Shown: positions 62,645 to 64,000 of the stretch, piece after piece
Numbering within the stretch: the first letter of the stretch is position 1
Layout of the letters: every line of letters starts with the position of its first letter
Assembly (NCBI GenBank): GCA_021397835.1
Contig: JAJFZO010000659.1
Span: 124,001 to 188,000 of the forward strand
Reading direction: 5' to 3'
DNA length: 64,000 nt
Origin: Moringa oleifera
Taxonomy: Eukaryota > Streptophyta > Magnoliopsida > Brassicales > Moringaceae
Notes under the pieces: model-generated
Told to the model about the DNA's origin: nothing
The model's input: only the letters and a program-made list of their open reading frames with translations
Database searches by the model: none
Translations under genes and position numbers: made by a program

Positions 62645-63990
62645 AAGCTGTGATACCATGTGTGTCACAATTGGATTTTTTGACGAAGGCTCAAATGTAA
62701 TTTTTTTAATTTTAATAAATAAAAAAATCATCACCAATTTTTTTCGTAGTATGATCAATCATTAATTTTATTTGTAATTTTTTTAAAAAAATAAGTAAGC
62801 TCCATTGAAAATAAACAGTAATTCATTTTATTAAAAGCTTTAAGGTCAAGATTGGATTAGTATCCCCACAAGCACCTAGAAATTGGTATCATTTAAATAA
62901 AGTGATCTCGTATCTTTGAGCTATTATAATTTGAAGTTGATTCTGCATTAAATTTATTATGTAATTTTATACAAGGATTTCAATCTAGTTGATACTAAAT
63001 CTTTAATTTAGAAAACAAACATGATTTAATTTAGAAATCAAAATATAAATTTCATCAAATTTTTTTCCTAAAATACTTTCAAAAAAGTATGTAGTGCATC
63101 ACAGAACAAATAACATCAACAAACAATCACTAGGAAGATAAAACTAAACAATCATCATTTCATTCATTTTGTAATAATTACAAATAAATTGTATCATTAG
63201 TATAATTCGTGCGTCAAGCTTCAAGTGTTGTCTCTTATAGCGCAATTGTTAAAATCTAAAGATGCGGCTACCTAGGGATGCAAGGATATAGAAATCTACA
63301 AAGATTTTAATGTGGCTATGGCTTTTTATGTAGAAATCTAAAAATTTGGAAGGTGTGTTTATGCATAGATCTAGGATTTTAGATTCTAAAGACTACAAAT
63401 CACAAATTGTAGGTCGTACGTGCTTTTAATCTATTATCGATTGATTGGTAGTTGCCTCGTGAATACTTCTTGCATTCCTTCATTTCTTGATTCCCCTATT
63501 TGTTTAAAATCAATAGGTCTATTTATAGGGAGAAAAATCAGATAAGATTCATCGGAGATTCAAAAATCTATTGGGATAGGGAGGAGTTGCAGTACGATCA
63601 ACTTAATCTTAAAATTCAAAATCTATCTCTAGATACTGCGTACTCTTTACGGATGAGATTAAGATCAATCTAATCTTGAAATTCAAAATTTTGTCACTAG
63701 ATAAAGGAGATCACAATGCTAGAACACTTTTTGGGTGAATTTCATTAAGAGACTTCCATCATCTTCTTTAGCTTTCGCGGTTCTTCTTGTTCGAGCAATT
63801 GCTCACCTACATCTTGATGTGAGATTGGGGTAAACCACGTCAAAGTAATCCATATTATGAGCATTTTATGTTTGGATAATCCATATTAGGTACTCCACAT
63901 TGAGGCTAAGCCAAATGCTTTGTTGTGGGATCAAGATTGGCCTCAACCCCATGACCCTTGAGATATAAGGATTTATCTATTTTAATATCA
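62645..63990 (-). mobile_element. Candidate LTR edge and tRNA-Met primer-binding site
   Basis: On the minus strand TGTGTCACAA-type sequence ends in CA immediately before TGGTATCACAGCTT (plus 62645-62659), which matches the initiator-Met primer-binding pattern TGGTATCA. The LTR would extend rightwards; 63200-63900 contains LTR-like text (TCTATTTATAGGG at 63508-63520), but its far end and partner copy are not in view. Confidence 0.4.
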
Positions 63991-64000
63991 AACCTGTGTT

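Noticed and set aside
1..64000. tRNA, rRNA, CRISPR or bacterial operon features
   Set aside because: I looked for cloverleaf-like GGTTCRANYCC boxes, direct-repeat/spacer periodicity and polycistronic gene packing and found none; the window is plant nuclear DNA.

Overview
This is nuclear DNA from a flowering plant, almost certainly a eudicot. It is AT-rich, and the genes are split by many short-to-kilobase introns with GT/AG (and two GC/AG) borders. The proteins are plant-type: a GH3 beta-glucan exohydrolase-like enzyme, an aldehyde oxidase and gamma-tubulin complex component 6. The DNA between genes is filled with decayed plant transposons. I cannot name the species from the sequence.

Layout. 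1-8.3 kb is a transposon graveyard. It holds an AT-rich stretch, one end of a CACTA-type DNA transposon with a broken Ulp1-like protease (about 1.7-3.2 kb), and a degenerate Ty1/copia retrotransposon on the minus strand (about 3.65-7.9 kb). From 9.1 to 50.5 kb lie three intact-looking genes, all on the minus strand: GH3 glycosidase (9 coding exons, 627 aa), aldehyde oxidase (10 exons, 1,369 aa) and GCP6 (14 exons, 1,230 aa). I reconstructed each exon by exon; every junction keeps frame and every reading frame ends at a normal stop. Between aldehyde oxidase and GCP6 (25.7-36.5 kb) lie a possible hAT-type MITE, a copia pol fragment, a Ty3-like tail region and a 0.33 kb direct repeat flanking an LTR-like block.

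From about 51.5 to 60.6 kb is one large Mutator-like element (about 9.07 kb). A transposase relic reads on the plus strand and a DUF1985/coiled-coil/Ulp1-type protease relic reads on the minus strand, so the two face each other. Both are dead: they carry in-frame stops and have lost catalytic residues. The element is packed with tandem arrays built on one short motif, TTCGTRAC-like, whose orientation flips between the two halves so that it follows the sense strand of each gene. This is the most unusual structure in the window. 60.8-64 kb holds further retroelement debris with a candidate tRNA-Met primer-binding site.

The three host genes do not form a pathway: cell-wall/glucan turnover, molybdoenzyme oxidation of aldehydes (hormone biosynthesis), and microtubule nucleation. 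No operon, CRISPR array, rRNA or tRNA gene was seen. Coordinates, splice sites and motifs come from direct reading. Family assignments rest on recognised protein motifs; no database search was possible.
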